Positions 8,205 to 16,674 are shown, counted from the stretch's first letter. The stretch is 64,000 bases of DNA from Hirschia sp964352025 (GCA_964352025.1 CAYGPZ010000016.1:1-64000); one strand, 5' to 3'. Notes: a model not told the origin generated them from the letters alone. Translations and numbers: made by a program.

Positions 8205-8696
8205 TTAGTTCTGTGGTTTTCCCAAGGCACTGGCGAAAGATAGACCAGCAAGGACAAGGGAAATAACAGCATTCACATTAGCCATGGTTATCCCGAAAAT
8301 CACGAGTGGTGGTTCGTCGCATTTGCCGACGACCATTGCTTCCTCAAGCCCCAAAGGTTGAGATGGGTCAAATCCGGAGCTGGTGCACCCTGTCTGGAAA
8401 ATGCCCATTTCGACACCTGAATGAAAAATAGCGTATCCTGCACCGTATAAAAAAGCCAAACCGATTGCGATCGCGCCAGATTTCGCAAGAGGCCATGTCG
8501 GCTTTGCTTTTGATAAAACGATAACTGACAATGCAATCGCGATCACCGCCCAATAAGGCTCTCTTTGCTTTAGACATAGATCGCACGGGAACATTTTTCC
8601 AAAGTTCTCAAAGGCGTGTGCACTTGCCAGCATCACGATGCTGACGAGAATAGATGCGTAAAGCCAATTGCGGGGTGCGAGGTGTTTTGTCATCAT
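8205..8696 (-). CDS. DsbB-family disulfide bond formation protein
   Basis: A 163-residue inner-membrane protein with four predicted membrane segments. It carries the DsbB-type redox centre: a CxxC pair in FPCDLCLKQREPYW facing the periplasm, and a second Cys pair in FQTGCTSSGFD and VGKCDEPP. DsbB re-oxidises DsbA and passes electrons to quinone, matching the neighbouring coq7 only by coincidence of theme. The exact subfamily (DsbB or DsbI) is not resolved. Two adjacent ATGs (8696 and 8693) are possible starts. Confidence 0.85.
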   Translation of the reverse strand: MMTKHLAPRNWLYASILVSIVMLASAHAFENFGKMFPCDLCLKQREPYWAVIAIALSVIVLSKAKPTWPLAKSGAIAIGLAFLYGAGYAIFHSGVEMGIFQTGCTSSGFDPSQPLGLEEAMVVGKCDEPPLVIFGITMANVNAVISLVLAGLSFASALGKPQN

Positions 8697-8766
8697 ATTC
8701 TACTTGTTCTTGAAAACATAAAGCTTTGCAATGCGTAAAATTGACATTGTGACTTTTCGTGAAGGC

Positions 8767-9414
8767 TTACCCGCCAAGTCCGAGCAATAGTTTCAATCCG
8801 GTTGTTCCAACTGTAACCAAAATTGCAATCCAAGCAGATCCAAGAAGAAGCCCACCAGTCGTAAGCAGGCCATCTCTTTCAAGCATTCCAAATGATACCA
8901 TTGCGACAGCAAAGCCCGGCACAGTGTTTGTGCTTGGAAGTGGTGTTAGGATTGATAGACAGAAAATCATCAAGATAAAGCCGATAACGCGTTCCAGTTT
9001 TGCGCTGGTTAGAAATGTCAGGCGAGGGCGTGATAGTTTTTCGACCCAGCCAAAATATTTGCGTCCACCTTTGGCCGTGTTTTGAAGGCCTTCCTTGGAA
9101 ATTTTGCGTTGTGCAAATTTTGAGGGAAGCCAAGGCTCTTTTCGTCCCATGACCATTTGCGCTGCAATCGCCGCCATTGGCAGGGATACGATTTGGGGCA
9201 CGCCGTATAGAAATGGGATACAGCAGGGCAGAGCTAGAATAAATAACGCAGCCCCAAAAGCCTGATCCCCCAAAGAATGAGTCAGTTCTTTTAACGTAAT
9301 ACCTTCTTCGGGTGCATCTTCTGCAAGCTTTTCAATCGCTTCGATAAGGCTTGGTTTAGGCAATGAGTCTTCTGAAATTTTATCGGAAGGCGCGTTTGCT
9401 GTCGTGTTGGTCAT
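8767..9414 (-). CDS. exoD: ExoD-family membrane protein
   Basis: A 215-residue protein of the ExoD (exopolysaccharide synthesis) family, named after a Sinorhizobium gene needed for polysaccharide production and alkali tolerance. About 40 soluble residues are followed by hydrophobic segments (QAFGAALFILALPCCIPF, VIGFILMIFCLSILTPLPSTN, LLTTGGLLLGSAWIAILV). The LxDRxFGxxLFxxALP-like opening, PFLYGVPQIVSLPMA and PLPSTNTVPGFAV stretches are family hallmarks. Its biochemical activity is not established. It runs alone on the minus strand, 62 bp before the dsbB-like gene in the same direction. Confidence 0.85.
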   Translation of the reverse strand: MTNTTANAPSDKISEDSLPKPSLIEAIEKLAEDAPEEGITLKELTHSLGDQAFGAALFILALPCCIPFLYGVPQIVSLPMAAIAAQMVMGRKEPWLPSKFAQRKISKEGLQNTAKGGRKYFGWVEKLSRPRLTFLTSAKLERVIGFILMIFCLSILTPLPSTNTVPGFAVAMVSFGMLERDGLLTTGGLLLGSAWIAILVTVGTTGLKLLLGLGG

Positions 9415-9612
9415 TGCCGGATGCTCATATTATTAAAAGACAATTGTGGGATTTGAATTGCGTCTTTGCAGGAATAATACCGCATTGTGACAAGACAAAG
9501 ATAAAGGCTGAATTAACTGAGAATATTAGCCTTATGCAAGGAATTCAAAAAAAGTCCAAAAACTGTTTGACGTTTCATCTGCTCTCTGCCATTTTCCCGC
9601 CTCGCTTAGGTT

Positions 9613-9697
9613 GCCTCTGTGGCGGAATTGGTAGACGCGCTGGATTCAAAATCCAGTTTCTTCGGAAGTGTCCGTTCGACTCGGACCAGAGGTACCA
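9613..9697 (+). tRNA. tRNA-Leu (CAA)
   Basis: An 85-nt class II tRNA with CCA encoded. The acceptor stem GCCTCTG pairs with CAGAGGT (one G-U), the anticodon stem-loop is CTGGA-TTCAAAA-TCCAG giving anticodon CAA, a long variable arm follows, and the T arm is GTCCG-TTCGACT-CGGAC. A TTGACG box lies about 40 bp upstream (9567-9572) and may be its -35 element. Confidence 0.97.
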
Positions 9698-9786
9698 AGC
9701 GAAATTCCTTACAAAATTCCGATTGTTGTTGCGTGTTGAGACTGTTCAAGCGACAGTTTTGCTTCTTTTTTAGGTGGGGCAAGACA

Positions 9787-10155
9787 ATGGCTGAAGTCAC
9801 ATGTAGTTTAGATCACCCTGTTTTTTTTAGATTCGATTATGAAAATAGAGATGTAAAAGTCCCAGAGATATCCGAAAGTGCATTCTGTTCTAGCAACGAG
9901 AAAGCTATAACTGTTAAGGCAAATAGTTACATTGATGGCGATGTAAACATAAGTTTCAGTAAAGAGCCAAGAAGCGGCGATTTTGCTAAAATTTTCGACG
10001 GTCGTATTTTATGTCCGAATAGAAAAATAGCTGTTATTGATTCCAACGATGAAAAGCTCTTGGAAGTTGATACTTCATCTGCTTGCGTGAATATAATTAT
10101 TGAAGTGGATGATATTAAACATCCTTCGGCAGTTAACATTATTTGCCAAGGGTAA
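9787..10155 (+). CDS. Orphan protein of unknown function, 122 aa
   Basis: Not recognised. The frame is open back through the tRNA, but ATG 9787 with AGGTGGGG upstream is the natural start. The product is acidic, without a signal peptide or membrane segment, and has a beta-rich look (alternating residues in ITVKANSYIDGDVNISF and VNIIIEVDDI). It is AT-rich with codon use unlike the core genes nearby, and starts 90 bp after tRNA-Leu. Lineage-specific or transferred origin is inferred. Confidence 0.55.
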   Translation: MAEVTCSLDHPVFFRFDYENRDVKVPEISESAFCSSNEKAITVKANSYIDGDVNISFSKEPRSGDFAKIFDGRILCPNRKIAVIDSNDEKLLEVDTSSACVNIIIEVDDIKHPSAVNIICQG

Positions 10156-10249
10156 CGTATTTTCGCTGTGTATAAAGGATATAGTCTTCGCTTCTGGTTT
10201 GTTTTTCTTGTTTCGGCTGGGAGTGTAATGCACATTCTGGTGAAGTATT

Positions 10250-10768
10250 ATGTCCCAATTGTATAAGAAACGGAAAAAAGACTTGAGAACCATAGAAATC
10301 TCTAAACCTATCAATGTGTTTCGGAAATTTGTCATTTCTGTGTGGCCGATTGTTCTCAAGCATGCTGAGTCCATGGCGCAAATCCAAAATTACGGAATGA
10401 AAGAATATTTCAATGACTGGCTGCAAGCTAATTGGGAAATGTTGGTAGAAGCTAGTTTTGATCCTTCTGAGGGTGTACTTCTTGAACCATACGGGGAGGG
10501 TGCTGATTGCAATGAGATAGGGTCCCGAGTTTTTAGGCCCTCTGCAATACCTACATATCGAGTGATTTGCATTCCAATTGATGGTCGAAGATTTATCGAC
10601 GTGCTTACAGGAAACGAAATAGATCATCCGGCACTTTTTGATTCTTTTTGCACAATTGAGAATGAGTGGTTGAAGGATTCCCCTCCATTCGATCACATTG
10701 TTTTACAGGGCGATGATACTAAAGTTATATCTGTCGAGAACGTTTCCTTCGTAGCGGAGTCTATCTAG
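10250..10768 (+). CDS. Orphan protein of unknown function, 172 aa
   Basis: Not recognised with confidence. The first 15 residues are basic (MSQLYKKRKKDLR), followed by a helical part containing YFNDWLQANWEMLVE and an acidic second half (EPYGEGADCNEIGSRV, FDHIVLQGDD). No signal peptide or membrane segment is seen. It follows the other AT-rich orphan in the same direction, 94 bp apart, downstream of tRNA-Leu. Immunity-type proteins often look like this, but no toxin gene is present, so that remains a guess. Confidence 0.55.
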   Translation: MSQLYKKRKKDLRTIEISKPINVFRKFVISVWPIVLKHAESMAQIQNYGMKEYFNDWLQANWEMLVEASFDPSEGVLLEPYGEGADCNEIGSRVFRPSAIPTYRVICIPIDGRRFIDVLTGNEIDHPALFDSFCTIENEWLKDSPPFDHIVLQGDDTKVISVENVSFVAESI

Positions 10769-10936
10769 TAGGGGGATTCAGAATTTAGCTCCTATTTCTA
10801 TGGTACAATGAGCTATGATACTTCCTTGAAATCAACTCTATTGGCTAAGTCTGACGATAGGTTTACCCTAAAATTCCCTCGATGGTATGCTTTTTGCTCG
10901 TATTAGGTGTGATGATCTAATATGGGAATATGAGTT

Positions 10937-11110
10937 ATGGACCCGCGATTTAGTGAAGATTACAATTCAAAAAAGGCAGATCCTCCAAAATCAAGTTTTG
11001 GAGCGAGCATATTATTTTTGCCTGCCCTTTGTTTTGCGGCGACTTTCGCCTATCTGAACCCAAATCTTGTTGTTGTTTTAACGGAACGCGTTCAGACTAT
11101 AGTGGGTTAA
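10937..11110 (+). CDS. Small single-pass membrane protein, 57 aa
   Basis: ATG 10937 opens a 58-codon frame with GGGA 12 nt upstream. A polar N-terminus (MDPRFSEDYNSKKADPPKS) is followed by one hydrophobic segment (ASILFLPALCFAATFAYL) and a short tail. The order polar, membrane, polar suggests a real small protein. Its last 33 bp overlap the 3' end of the convergent amidotransferase gene. No homologue comes to mind. Confidence 0.4.
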   Translation: MDPRFSEDYNSKKADPPKSSFGASILFLPALCFAATFAYLNPNLVVVLTERVQTIVG

Positions 11111-11821
11111 AAACGCATTCATCCATTTGGCGACAATTGAATTGTTATCTCTAATATTTTTAAGTGAATCATTGGCTTGATCTACCAAAACTGGATCGAG
11201 GGCTGTCCCGCGTCGGATATTGTAAAGCGCTTCTGCATACTCATCGTTAAACTCAGGATGCCCTTGAAAAGACAGCGCCGGCGCATCGGGATAATATAAC
11301 GCGGCAAACTCACAAAAATCCGAAGATGCAAGTGTTTTGCTTTGTTTTGGAGGCTCCACGACTTGATCTTGATGGCTGACTGCTAAGCTAAAATTGTCCT
11401 CAGCTGGGACAATCCACGCAGGTTTTTGATGGAGCGCATATGTATGGCGTCCGATTCCCCAGCCTTTATCAGATTTGGTGACATTTCCTCCCAATGCTTG
11501 GGCAATGGCTTGATGTCCAAAGCATATTCCGATCTGAGGTTTGCGAGCTTTAGCGACGTCTTTGATTAAACTAAAAAGAGGCTGCATCCACGGCCAGTTT
11601 TCATAAACACCCGCAGGGGAGCCTGTAATAAGAAAGCCGTCAAATTCAGAAATATTGGGGAAGTCAGCGTCTTCAAATGTATCTTTGCAGAGGCTGAATG
11701 ATGTAAAACTAAAGTCAGCACCTGCGTTTAAGAGCAGATCTTCAAACATCTTTGGATAGTTTGGAAAATCATTGCGAATAGGTTCAGGAGGGAGGCCTGT
11801 TTCGATGATCGCGATTTTCAT
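11078..11821 (-). CDS. Class I glutamine amidotransferase domain protein
   Basis: A 247-residue stand-alone type 1 glutamine amidotransferase of the GMP-synthase-like group. The nucleophile elbow is GICFGHQAIAQALGG (Cys around residue 99), and the His-Glu pair is in SFQGHPEFNDEY. The oxyanion strand is LITGSPAGVYE. Such proteins hydrolyse glutamine or gamma-glutamyl amides such as gamma-glutamyl-putrescine, but no synthetase partner is adjacent. It is divergent from the sdh locus, sharing a 241-bp intergenic region. Confidence 0.82.
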   Translation of the reverse strand: MKIAIIETGLPPEPIRNDFPNYPKMFEDLLLNAGADFSFTSFSLCKDTFEDADFPNISEFDGFLITGSPAGVYENWPWMQPLFSLIKDVAKARKPQIGICFGHQAIAQALGGNVTKSDKGWGIGRHTYALHQKPAWIVPAEDNFSLAVSHQDQVVEPPKQSKTLASSDFCEFAALYYPDAPALSFQGHPEFNDEYAEALYNIRRGTALDPVLVDQANDSLKNIRDNNSIVAKWMNAFLTHYSLNAFR

Positions 11822-11893
11822 TGGTATGTCCGTCTAAAATGAATTCAAGTTAAGTGAAATAGGCATTGGGTTGCGCTTTGAAAAGACTGCATA

Positions 11894-11910
11894 TTTGAGA
11901 ATGATTTTCA
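11894..11910. promoter_or_regulatory. Fur-like iron box upstream of sdhC
   Basis: TTTGAGAATGATTTTCA contains TGAGAATGATTTTCA, which differs at two positions from the 7-1-7 Fur consensus TGATAATNATTATCA (consensus from memory). The identical 17-mer recurs upstream of sdhB. It lies about 70 bp upstream of a TTGACA box and 150 bp before sdhC, a position that would suit activation better than repression. Confidence 0.6.
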
Positions 11911-11979
11911 ATCTCTTTATGTTAGCGCTATATCATCAATATTAGTGATGAGTATTTAAATATAGGCACTCGGAATACG

Positions 11980-12007
11980 TTGACACCTCTTTAAGAGCGT
12001 CTAATTA
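11980..12007 (+). promoter_or_regulatory. Candidate sigma70-type promoter of sdhCDA
   Basis: A perfect -35 TTGACA (11980-11985) is followed after 16 nt by a weak -10, TAATTA (12002-12007). It lies 55 bp upstream of sdhC and downstream of the Fur-like box. Confidence 0.4.
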
Positions 12008-12062
12008 CAGTAAGCAAAAATGAAACAGAATTCGCAGGTTCACACGCGGAAAAGGGGCATCC

Positions 12063-12473
12063 ATGGCAAATCAAGCTGGTGCAGATAAGCGACCATTGTC
12101 GCCGCATCTTCAAGTTTGGAAATTTCACCCGACAATGTTGAGTTCGATTTTACATCGGATCACGGGTGTCGGTAATGCGGTTGGAACGGCTGCTATTGTG
12201 GGATGGCTGTTTGCTATTGCTTCAGGCGGAAAAGTTTTTGAATGCTATGACGTCTTTTTCTCTTCTATTTTCGGAAAGTTGATTCTGTTCGGCTTTACCG
12301 TGTCGGTCATGTACCACTTGTCTAATGGTATTCGCCATTTGGTATGGGATGCAGGAAAGGGATACACGCCAAGCGTTGCGAATTTCTGGTCGTACTTCTC
12401 GATTTTGTTTGGTTTGTTCGGCGCAATTGCCGTTTGGTTTTTCGCGGGTCTTATCCCCGGCATAGCTGTTTAA
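12063..12473 (+). CDS. sdhC: Succinate dehydrogenase cytochrome b556 subunit
   Basis: A 136-residue membrane anchor of complex II with three hydrophobic segments. The N-terminal signature RPLSPHLQVWKFHPTMLSSI and SILHRITGVG (quinone-site Ser and Arg) are typical of SdhC, and HLSNGIRHLVWD carries the expected haem-ligand His. AAGGGG precedes the ATG. First gene of sdhC-sdhD-sdhA; the spacing to sdhD is 12 bp. Confidence 0.95.
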   Translation: MANQAGADKRPLSPHLQVWKFHPTMLSSILHRITGVGNAVGTAAIVGWLFAIASGGKVFECYDVFFSSIFGKLILFGFTVSVMYHLSNGIRHLVWDAGKGYTPSVANFWSYFSILFGLFGAIAVWFFAGLIPGIAV

Positions 12474-12485
12474 GGGGCGCTGATC

Positions 12486-12887
12486 ATGTCAAATTCTACA
12501 ATGCGCACACCATTAAGTAAGGTTCGCGGTCTTGGATCAGCACGCGATGGAGCTGGTCATTTTATTGCTCAACGTGTCACAGCTGTTGCCCTGATATTCC
12601 TTGTTCCTTGGTTCTTGATTTCACTTCTATGTGCAACAAACGGAGCTGATGTCGCCGAACGTTTTGCAACAGCCCAAGCATGGCTTAGCCAACCGCTGAA
12701 CGCTATTCTTGTTTTATTGACTGTATGCGGAACGATTTATCACATGCGTCTTGGTTTGCAGGTGGTGATTGAAGATTACATCCCTGGTCACGGTTCTCGC
12801 ATCGTTTTGTTGATGCTCAACACATTTGTCAGCTTTGCTTTGATCGCAGCGACAGTGTTCTCCGTATTCAAAGTAGCAGTATCATAA
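12486..12887 (+). CDS. sdhD: Succinate dehydrogenase membrane anchor subunit
   Basis: A 133-residue protein with three membrane segments (ALIFLVPWFLISLLC, LNAILVLLTVCGTIYHMRLG, IVLLMLNTFVSFALIAATVF). The GSARDGAGHFIAQRVTA start and the YHMRLGLQVVIEDYIPG motif, with haem and quinone-site residues, identify SdhD of alphaproteobacteria. It sits between sdhC and sdhA, the normal order. Confidence 0.94.
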   Translation: MSNSTMRTPLSKVRGLGSARDGAGHFIAQRVTAVALIFLVPWFLISLLCATNGADVAERFATAQAWLSQPLNAILVLLTVCGTIYHMRLGLQVVIEDYIPGHGSRIVLLMLNTFVSFALIAATVFSVFKVAVS

Positions 12888-12937
12888 TTTAGGCAGCCCC
12901 CATTGAATTGGCGCGGGCGCATGAAAGGCAAGACGAA

Positions 12938-14731
12938 ATGAGCGATTATAAATGGGTAGATCACACATTTGACGTTGTGGTTGTAGGTGCTGGTGGTTCA
13001 GGTTTGCGTGCAGCACTTGGTGCTGCTCAAGCAGGCTTGAAAACAGCATGTATTTCAAAAGTGTTCCCGACACGCTCTCACACTGTGGCTGCTCAAGGGG
13101 GTATTGCTGCTTCTCTTGGGAATATGGAAAACGGTGATGACTGGCGCTGGCACATGTTTGACACTGTTAAAGGGTCAGACTGGTTGGGTGACCAAGATTC
13201 AATTGAATATCTTGTGCGTCACGCACCAGATGCTGTTTATGAATTAGAGCATTGGGGAATGCCTTTCTCTCGCACAGAAGAAGGTAAAATCTACCAACGT
13301 CCATTTGGTGGACACACAACAGAATATGGCGAAGGCCCGCCAGTACAGCGTACTTGTGCTGCTGCTGACCGTACCGGTCACGCAATGCTTCACACATTGT
13401 ATGGTCAGTCACTTCGTCATGATGTTGAGTTCTTTATTGAGCATTTCGCTATGGACCTCATCATGGATGAAGACGGTTCATGTCGCGGTGTTACAACATG
13501 GCAGCTAGATGATGGTACGATGCACCGTTTCCGTGCTCAGCGTGTTATCTTGGCGACCGGTGGTTACGGGCGTGCATATTTCTCATGTACATCTGCGCAC
13601 ACGTGTACAGGTGATGGTAACGCGATGGTATTGCGTGCTGGATTGCCGCTTCAGGACATGGAATTTGTTCAATTCCACCCAACAGGTATTTACGGTTCAG
13701 GGTGTCTGATCACAGAAGGTGCACGTGGTGAGGGTGGTTATCTAACAAACTCTCAAGGCGAACGTTTCATGGAGCGTTATGCGCCGACTTATAAAGACCT
13801 CGCATCTCGCGATGTGGTGAGTCGTTGTATGACCATGGAAATTCGTGAAGGTCGCGGTGTCGGTAAAGAAGGTGATCACATTCAGCTTCATCTTGATCAC
13901 CTTGATCCGAAAGTTCTTGCTGCGCGTCTGCCGGGTATTTCGGAAAGTGCACGTGTCTTTGCAGGAGTGGATGTCACGAAAGAACCGATTCCGGTTATTC
14001 CAACAGTTCACTACAATATGGGTGGTATCCCGACCAATTATCACGGTGAAGTGCTAACCAAGAAGGGTGATGACCCTGATGCGGTTGTACCAGGCCTGAT
14101 GGCTGTGGGTGAAGCGGCTTGTGTCTCCGTTCACGGTGCAAACCGCTTGGGTTCTAACTCGCTTATCGACCTTGTTGTGTTTGGCCGTGCCGCTGGATTG
14201 CGCTGTGGCGACGTTCTGGAATCGAACGGGCGTCAAGCTGAATTGCCGAAATATGCAGGGACTAACTCATTGGATCGTTTGGACCATTACCGCAATAAAC
14301 AAGGTAATACACCAACGGCTAAATTGCGTTTGCAAATGCAGAAAGTCATGCAAGCAAACTGTGCTGTGTTCAGAACGGGTGAAGTTCTTGAAGAAGGTGT
14401 CAAGAAAATTGCTGAGTGTTATGAATCAATGCCGGATCTTTCAGTGCAGGATAAGAGCCTGATCTGGAACACTGATCTTGTTGAAACACTTGAAATGGAT
14501 AATTTGATCGCTCAAGCGGCGGTGACTGTGAACAGTGCGGCAAACCGTAAGGAAAGCCGCGGAGCCCATGCGCGTGAAGACTATTCTGATCGTAATGATG
14601 AAGAGTGGATGAAGCACACTTTGGCTTGGTGTGATGACAAAGGTAATGTGAAAATCGATTACCGTCCTGTCCACGAATACACCATGTCTGACGATATTGA
14701 GTACATCAAACCAAAGGCGCGTGTATATTAA
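12938..14731 (+). CDS. sdhA: Succinate dehydrogenase flavoprotein subunit
   Basis: The 597-residue catalytic subunit that oxidises succinate to fumarate. It has the FAD Rossmann start FDVVVVGAGGSGLRAALG, the covalent-FAD His in RSHTVAAQGGIAASLGN, the substrate-site HTCTGDGNAM and FVQFHPTGIYGSG blocks, and HGANRLGSNSLIDLVVFGR. The frame is open from a TTG at 12908, but ATG 12938 gives the usual MSDYKW N-terminus and has AAAGG upstream. A strong terminator follows, so sdhB is not in this transcript. Confidence 0.97.
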   Translation: MSDYKWVDHTFDVVVVGAGGSGLRAALGAAQAGLKTACISKVFPTRSHTVAAQGGIAASLGNMENGDDWRWHMFDTVKGSDWLGDQDSIEYLVRHAPDAVYELEHWGMPFSRTEEGKIYQRPFGGHTTEYGEGPPVQRTCAAADRTGHAMLHTLYGQSLRHDVEFFIEHFAMDLIMDEDGSCRGVTTWQLDDGTMHRFRAQRVILATGGYGRAYFSCTSAHTCTGDGNAMVLRAGLPLQDMEFVQFHPTGIYGSGCLITEGARGEGGYLTNSQGERFMERYAPTYKDLASRDVVSRCMTMEIREGRGVGKEGDHIQLHLDHLDPKVLAARLPGISESARVFAGVDVTKEPIPVIPTVHYNMGGIPTNYHGEVLTKKGDDPDAVVPGLMAVGEAACVSVHGANRLGSNSLIDLVVFGRAAGLRCGDVLESNGRQAELPKYAGTNSLDRLDHYRNKQGNTPTAKLRLQMQKVMQANCAVFRTGEVLEEGVKKIAECYESMPDLSVQDKSLIWNTDLVETLEMDNLIAQAAVTVNSAANRKESRGAHAREDYSDRNDEEWMKHTLAWCDDKGNVKIDYRPVHEYTMSDDIEYIKPKARVY

Positions 14732-14755
14732 TCTCGCCAAGGTAAAATCTAATAA

Positions 14756-14787
14756 AAGCCAATACTATAGCAAGTATTGGCTTTTTT
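14756..14787 (+). terminator. Rho-independent terminator after sdhA
   Basis: A perfect 11-bp stem, AAGCCAATACT / AGTATTGGCTT, with a 6-nt loop (ATAGCA), runs into six T residues. It should end the sdhCDA transcript well before sdhB. Confidence 0.92.
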
Positions 14788-14876
14788 GTTTTTGACCTTT
14801 ATTGCGTAAATATCACAATTGCGAAGCAACAGACAATTGTCATTGACCTCTTATCTGACTGGTCTACAACCAATGC

Positions 14877-15656
14877 ATGAATATATGGGGACCGGAAACA
14901 GATTTTGGCATGTCTAGTGAGGACATGCGTGACGCGCTCGATCTACATCTTGCGCGCCATATTGGTGAATTTCAATCTGTATTTAGCGATGAAGAAGGGT
15001 GGACTGGCACCTCATCTGAGGATGGGCCACCTATTGACGTGCTTGTAGTGCCGCCCGAAGGGGAACGTAAATTTGCTTATGTTTCCAGTTTTGGCTGCTC
15101 ATTCACGCCTCTTGAATCTGAAGTGTATCAAGAAAAAAAAGTCGTTCGCCGGATAGAGTTTGTTCTTGCTGCTCAACAAAACGGCAATGAAGAAGAAGAT
15201 CTAAAAGCGCTAAATCTCGCCGCCAATACGGTACGCCAGTTTGCAAAACTCGTGCATCTAAACAGCGTAGCTGTGGAAGAGGGGGAGACAGTCATGTTTT
15301 CTGAAAAACCTCGTCCAGTATTTGAAGGCGCAGAATTTTGTGGCTTTGGCTTTATTCGACCTGTTCTGCCGGCAATCGGTTTTGATTGCATGCACGTCGA
15401 AGAAGGCGATAAAAACAGTTACGTCCACTTCATTGCGCCTATTCCTCTCTATCAGGAAGAAATGGAGCTTTCAGCTGAAGAGGGTCCCGAGGCTTTGTGC
15501 AAAAAGCTTGAGCAAGCAAGCGTTACTGAGATGGTTCATTTTGGTCGAGAGAGCGTTGCTCCTGAAGGACGTAAAATAGACGCGTCATCTCAAGAAGAAT
15601 CTTCAAAGAAAAAAAGCTATTGGGACAAAATGCTCTCTTGGATTGGTATCGAATAG
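14877..15656 (+). CDS. Suppressor-of-fused (Sufu) domain protein
   Basis: A 259-residue soluble protein with a bacterial Sufu-domain pattern in its first 200 residues: LARHIGEFQSVF, the PPIDVLVVPPEGERKFAYVSS block, and FIAPIPLYQEEMELS. In animals Sufu restrains Gli factors; in bacteria such domains are mostly uncharacterised, and some act as toxin immunity proteins. No toxin gene is near. A charged linker (SSQEESSKKK) and a C-terminal amphipathic WDKMLSWIGIE tail are extra. It sits alone between the sdhA terminator and sdhB. An in-frame ATG at 14910 is an alternative start because no clear ribosome-binding site precedes 14877. Confidence 0.72.
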   Translation: MNIWGPETDFGMSSEDMRDALDLHLARHIGEFQSVFSDEEGWTGTSSEDGPPIDVLVVPPEGERKFAYVSSFGCSFTPLESEVYQEKKVVRRIEFVLAAQQNGNEEEDLKALNLAANTVRQFAKLVHLNSVAVEEGETVMFSEKPRPVFEGAEFCGFGFIRPVLPAIGFDCMHVEEGDKNSYVHFIAPIPLYQEEMELSAEEGPEALCKKLEQASVTEMVHFGRESVAPEGRKIDASSQEESSKKKSYWDKMLSWIGIE

Positions 15657-15705
15657 TCTAAAAACCATTGAATTCGCTTGGTTTTGAGGTTGTTTATTGC
15701 TTTGG

Positions 15706-15722
15706 TTTGAGAATGATTTTCA
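15706..15722. promoter_or_regulatory. Fur-like iron box upstream of sdhB
   Basis: TTTGAGAATGATTTTCA, identical over 17 bp to the box upstream of sdhC. It ends 109 bp before the sdhB ATG in an otherwise unrelated intergenic sequence, which argues for conserved function rather than recent duplication of the whole region. Confidence 0.62.
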
Positions 15723-15831
15723 CTTGCGAAAATTTATTTGTTTTTTAGCGCTACCAAAGTCGATGCACACTAGGCATTTACGATTTGCCCGTTAGATTGC
15801 TTCCAAATAATGAAAAAAGGTTTTGGACACC

Positions 15832-16617
15832 ATGGTTCAGCTAACGCTTCCGCAGAACTCGAAAATTAAGAGTGGTAAAACTTGGTCAGCTCCCGAGGGA
15901 GAGACGAAAGGTACGTTTAGAACGTTCCGCATTTATCGCTTTGATCCGGACTCTGGTGAGAATCCGCGTTGGGACACATATACTGTAGATACATCGCTCT
16001 TCGGGCCGATGGTTCTGGATGCCTTGATCTACATCAAGAATGAAGTTGACCCGACTTTGGCTTTCCGTCGTTCGTGTCGTGAAGGTGTGTGTGGATCTTG
16101 TGCCATGAATATTGGTGGTCACAACACAATCGCCTGTACGAAGGGACATGATGAGTTCAAAGGAAATATTACGATTTCTCCTTTGCCGCATCAGCCTGTC
16201 ATCAAAGACTTGATCCCTGATTTATCTCAGTTCTATGCACAGCACGCATATGTTGCGCCTTACTTGCAAACGACGACACCAGAGCCTCAGCGCGAATGGA
16301 AGCAGACAGAGCAAGATCGCGCCAAGCTAGATGGTCTTTATGAATGTATCATGTGTGCATCGTGTTCGACATCTTGCCCATCTTACTGGTGGAATGGCGA
16401 CAAATATCTCGGCCCAGCAGCCTTGCTACAGGCTTATCGCTGGTTGATTGATAGCCGTGATGAAGCAACGGGTGATCGTTTGGATGACCTTGAAGACCCA
16501 TTCAAACTATATCGCTGTCACACAATTATGAACTGTGCACAGGTTTGTCCAAAAGGGCTGAACCCAGCTGAAGCTATTGGTAAAATCAAAACAATGATGG
16601 TTGAACGTCGCGTATAA
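15832..16617 (+). CDS. sdhB: Succinate dehydrogenase iron-sulfur subunit
   Basis: A 261-residue protein that carries electrons from FAD to quinone through three clusters. All ligand groups are visible: [2Fe-2S] in CREGVCGSCAMNIGG and IAC, [4Fe-4S] in CIMCASCSTSCP, and [3Fe-4S] in CHTIMNCAQVCPKGLNP. The frame opens at TTG 15823, but ATG 15832 is better spaced from AAGG (15817-15820). It is separated from sdhCDA by a terminator and the Sufu-domain gene, with its own copy of the iron box. Confidence 0.97.
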   Translation: MVQLTLPQNSKIKSGKTWSAPEGETKGTFRTFRIYRFDPDSGENPRWDTYTVDTSLFGPMVLDALIYIKNEVDPTLAFRRSCREGVCGSCAMNIGGHNTIACTKGHDEFKGNITISPLPHQPVIKDLIPDLSQFYAQHAYVAPYLQTTTPEPQREWKQTEQDRAKLDGLYECIMCASCSTSCPSYWWNGDKYLGPAALLQAYRWLIDSRDEATGDRLDDLEDPFKLYRCHTIMNCAQVCPKGLNPAEAIGKIKTMMVERRV

Positions 16618-16639
16618 TTCGACCTAATTGAAATTTTAA

Positions 16640-16674
16640 AGCCCGTCAGATCCTATGGTTTGGTGGGCTTTTTT
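16640..16674 (+). terminator. Rho-independent terminator after sdhB
   Basis: A 9-bp stem, AGCCCGTCA / TGGTGGGCT (two G-U pairs), with a 12-nt loop is followed by a T run. Confidence 0.85.

Noticed and set aside
9613..11110. Integrative element at tRNA-Leu
   Set aside because: No integrase, and no repeat of the tRNA 3' end was seen by eye downstream; kept only as an accessory patch.
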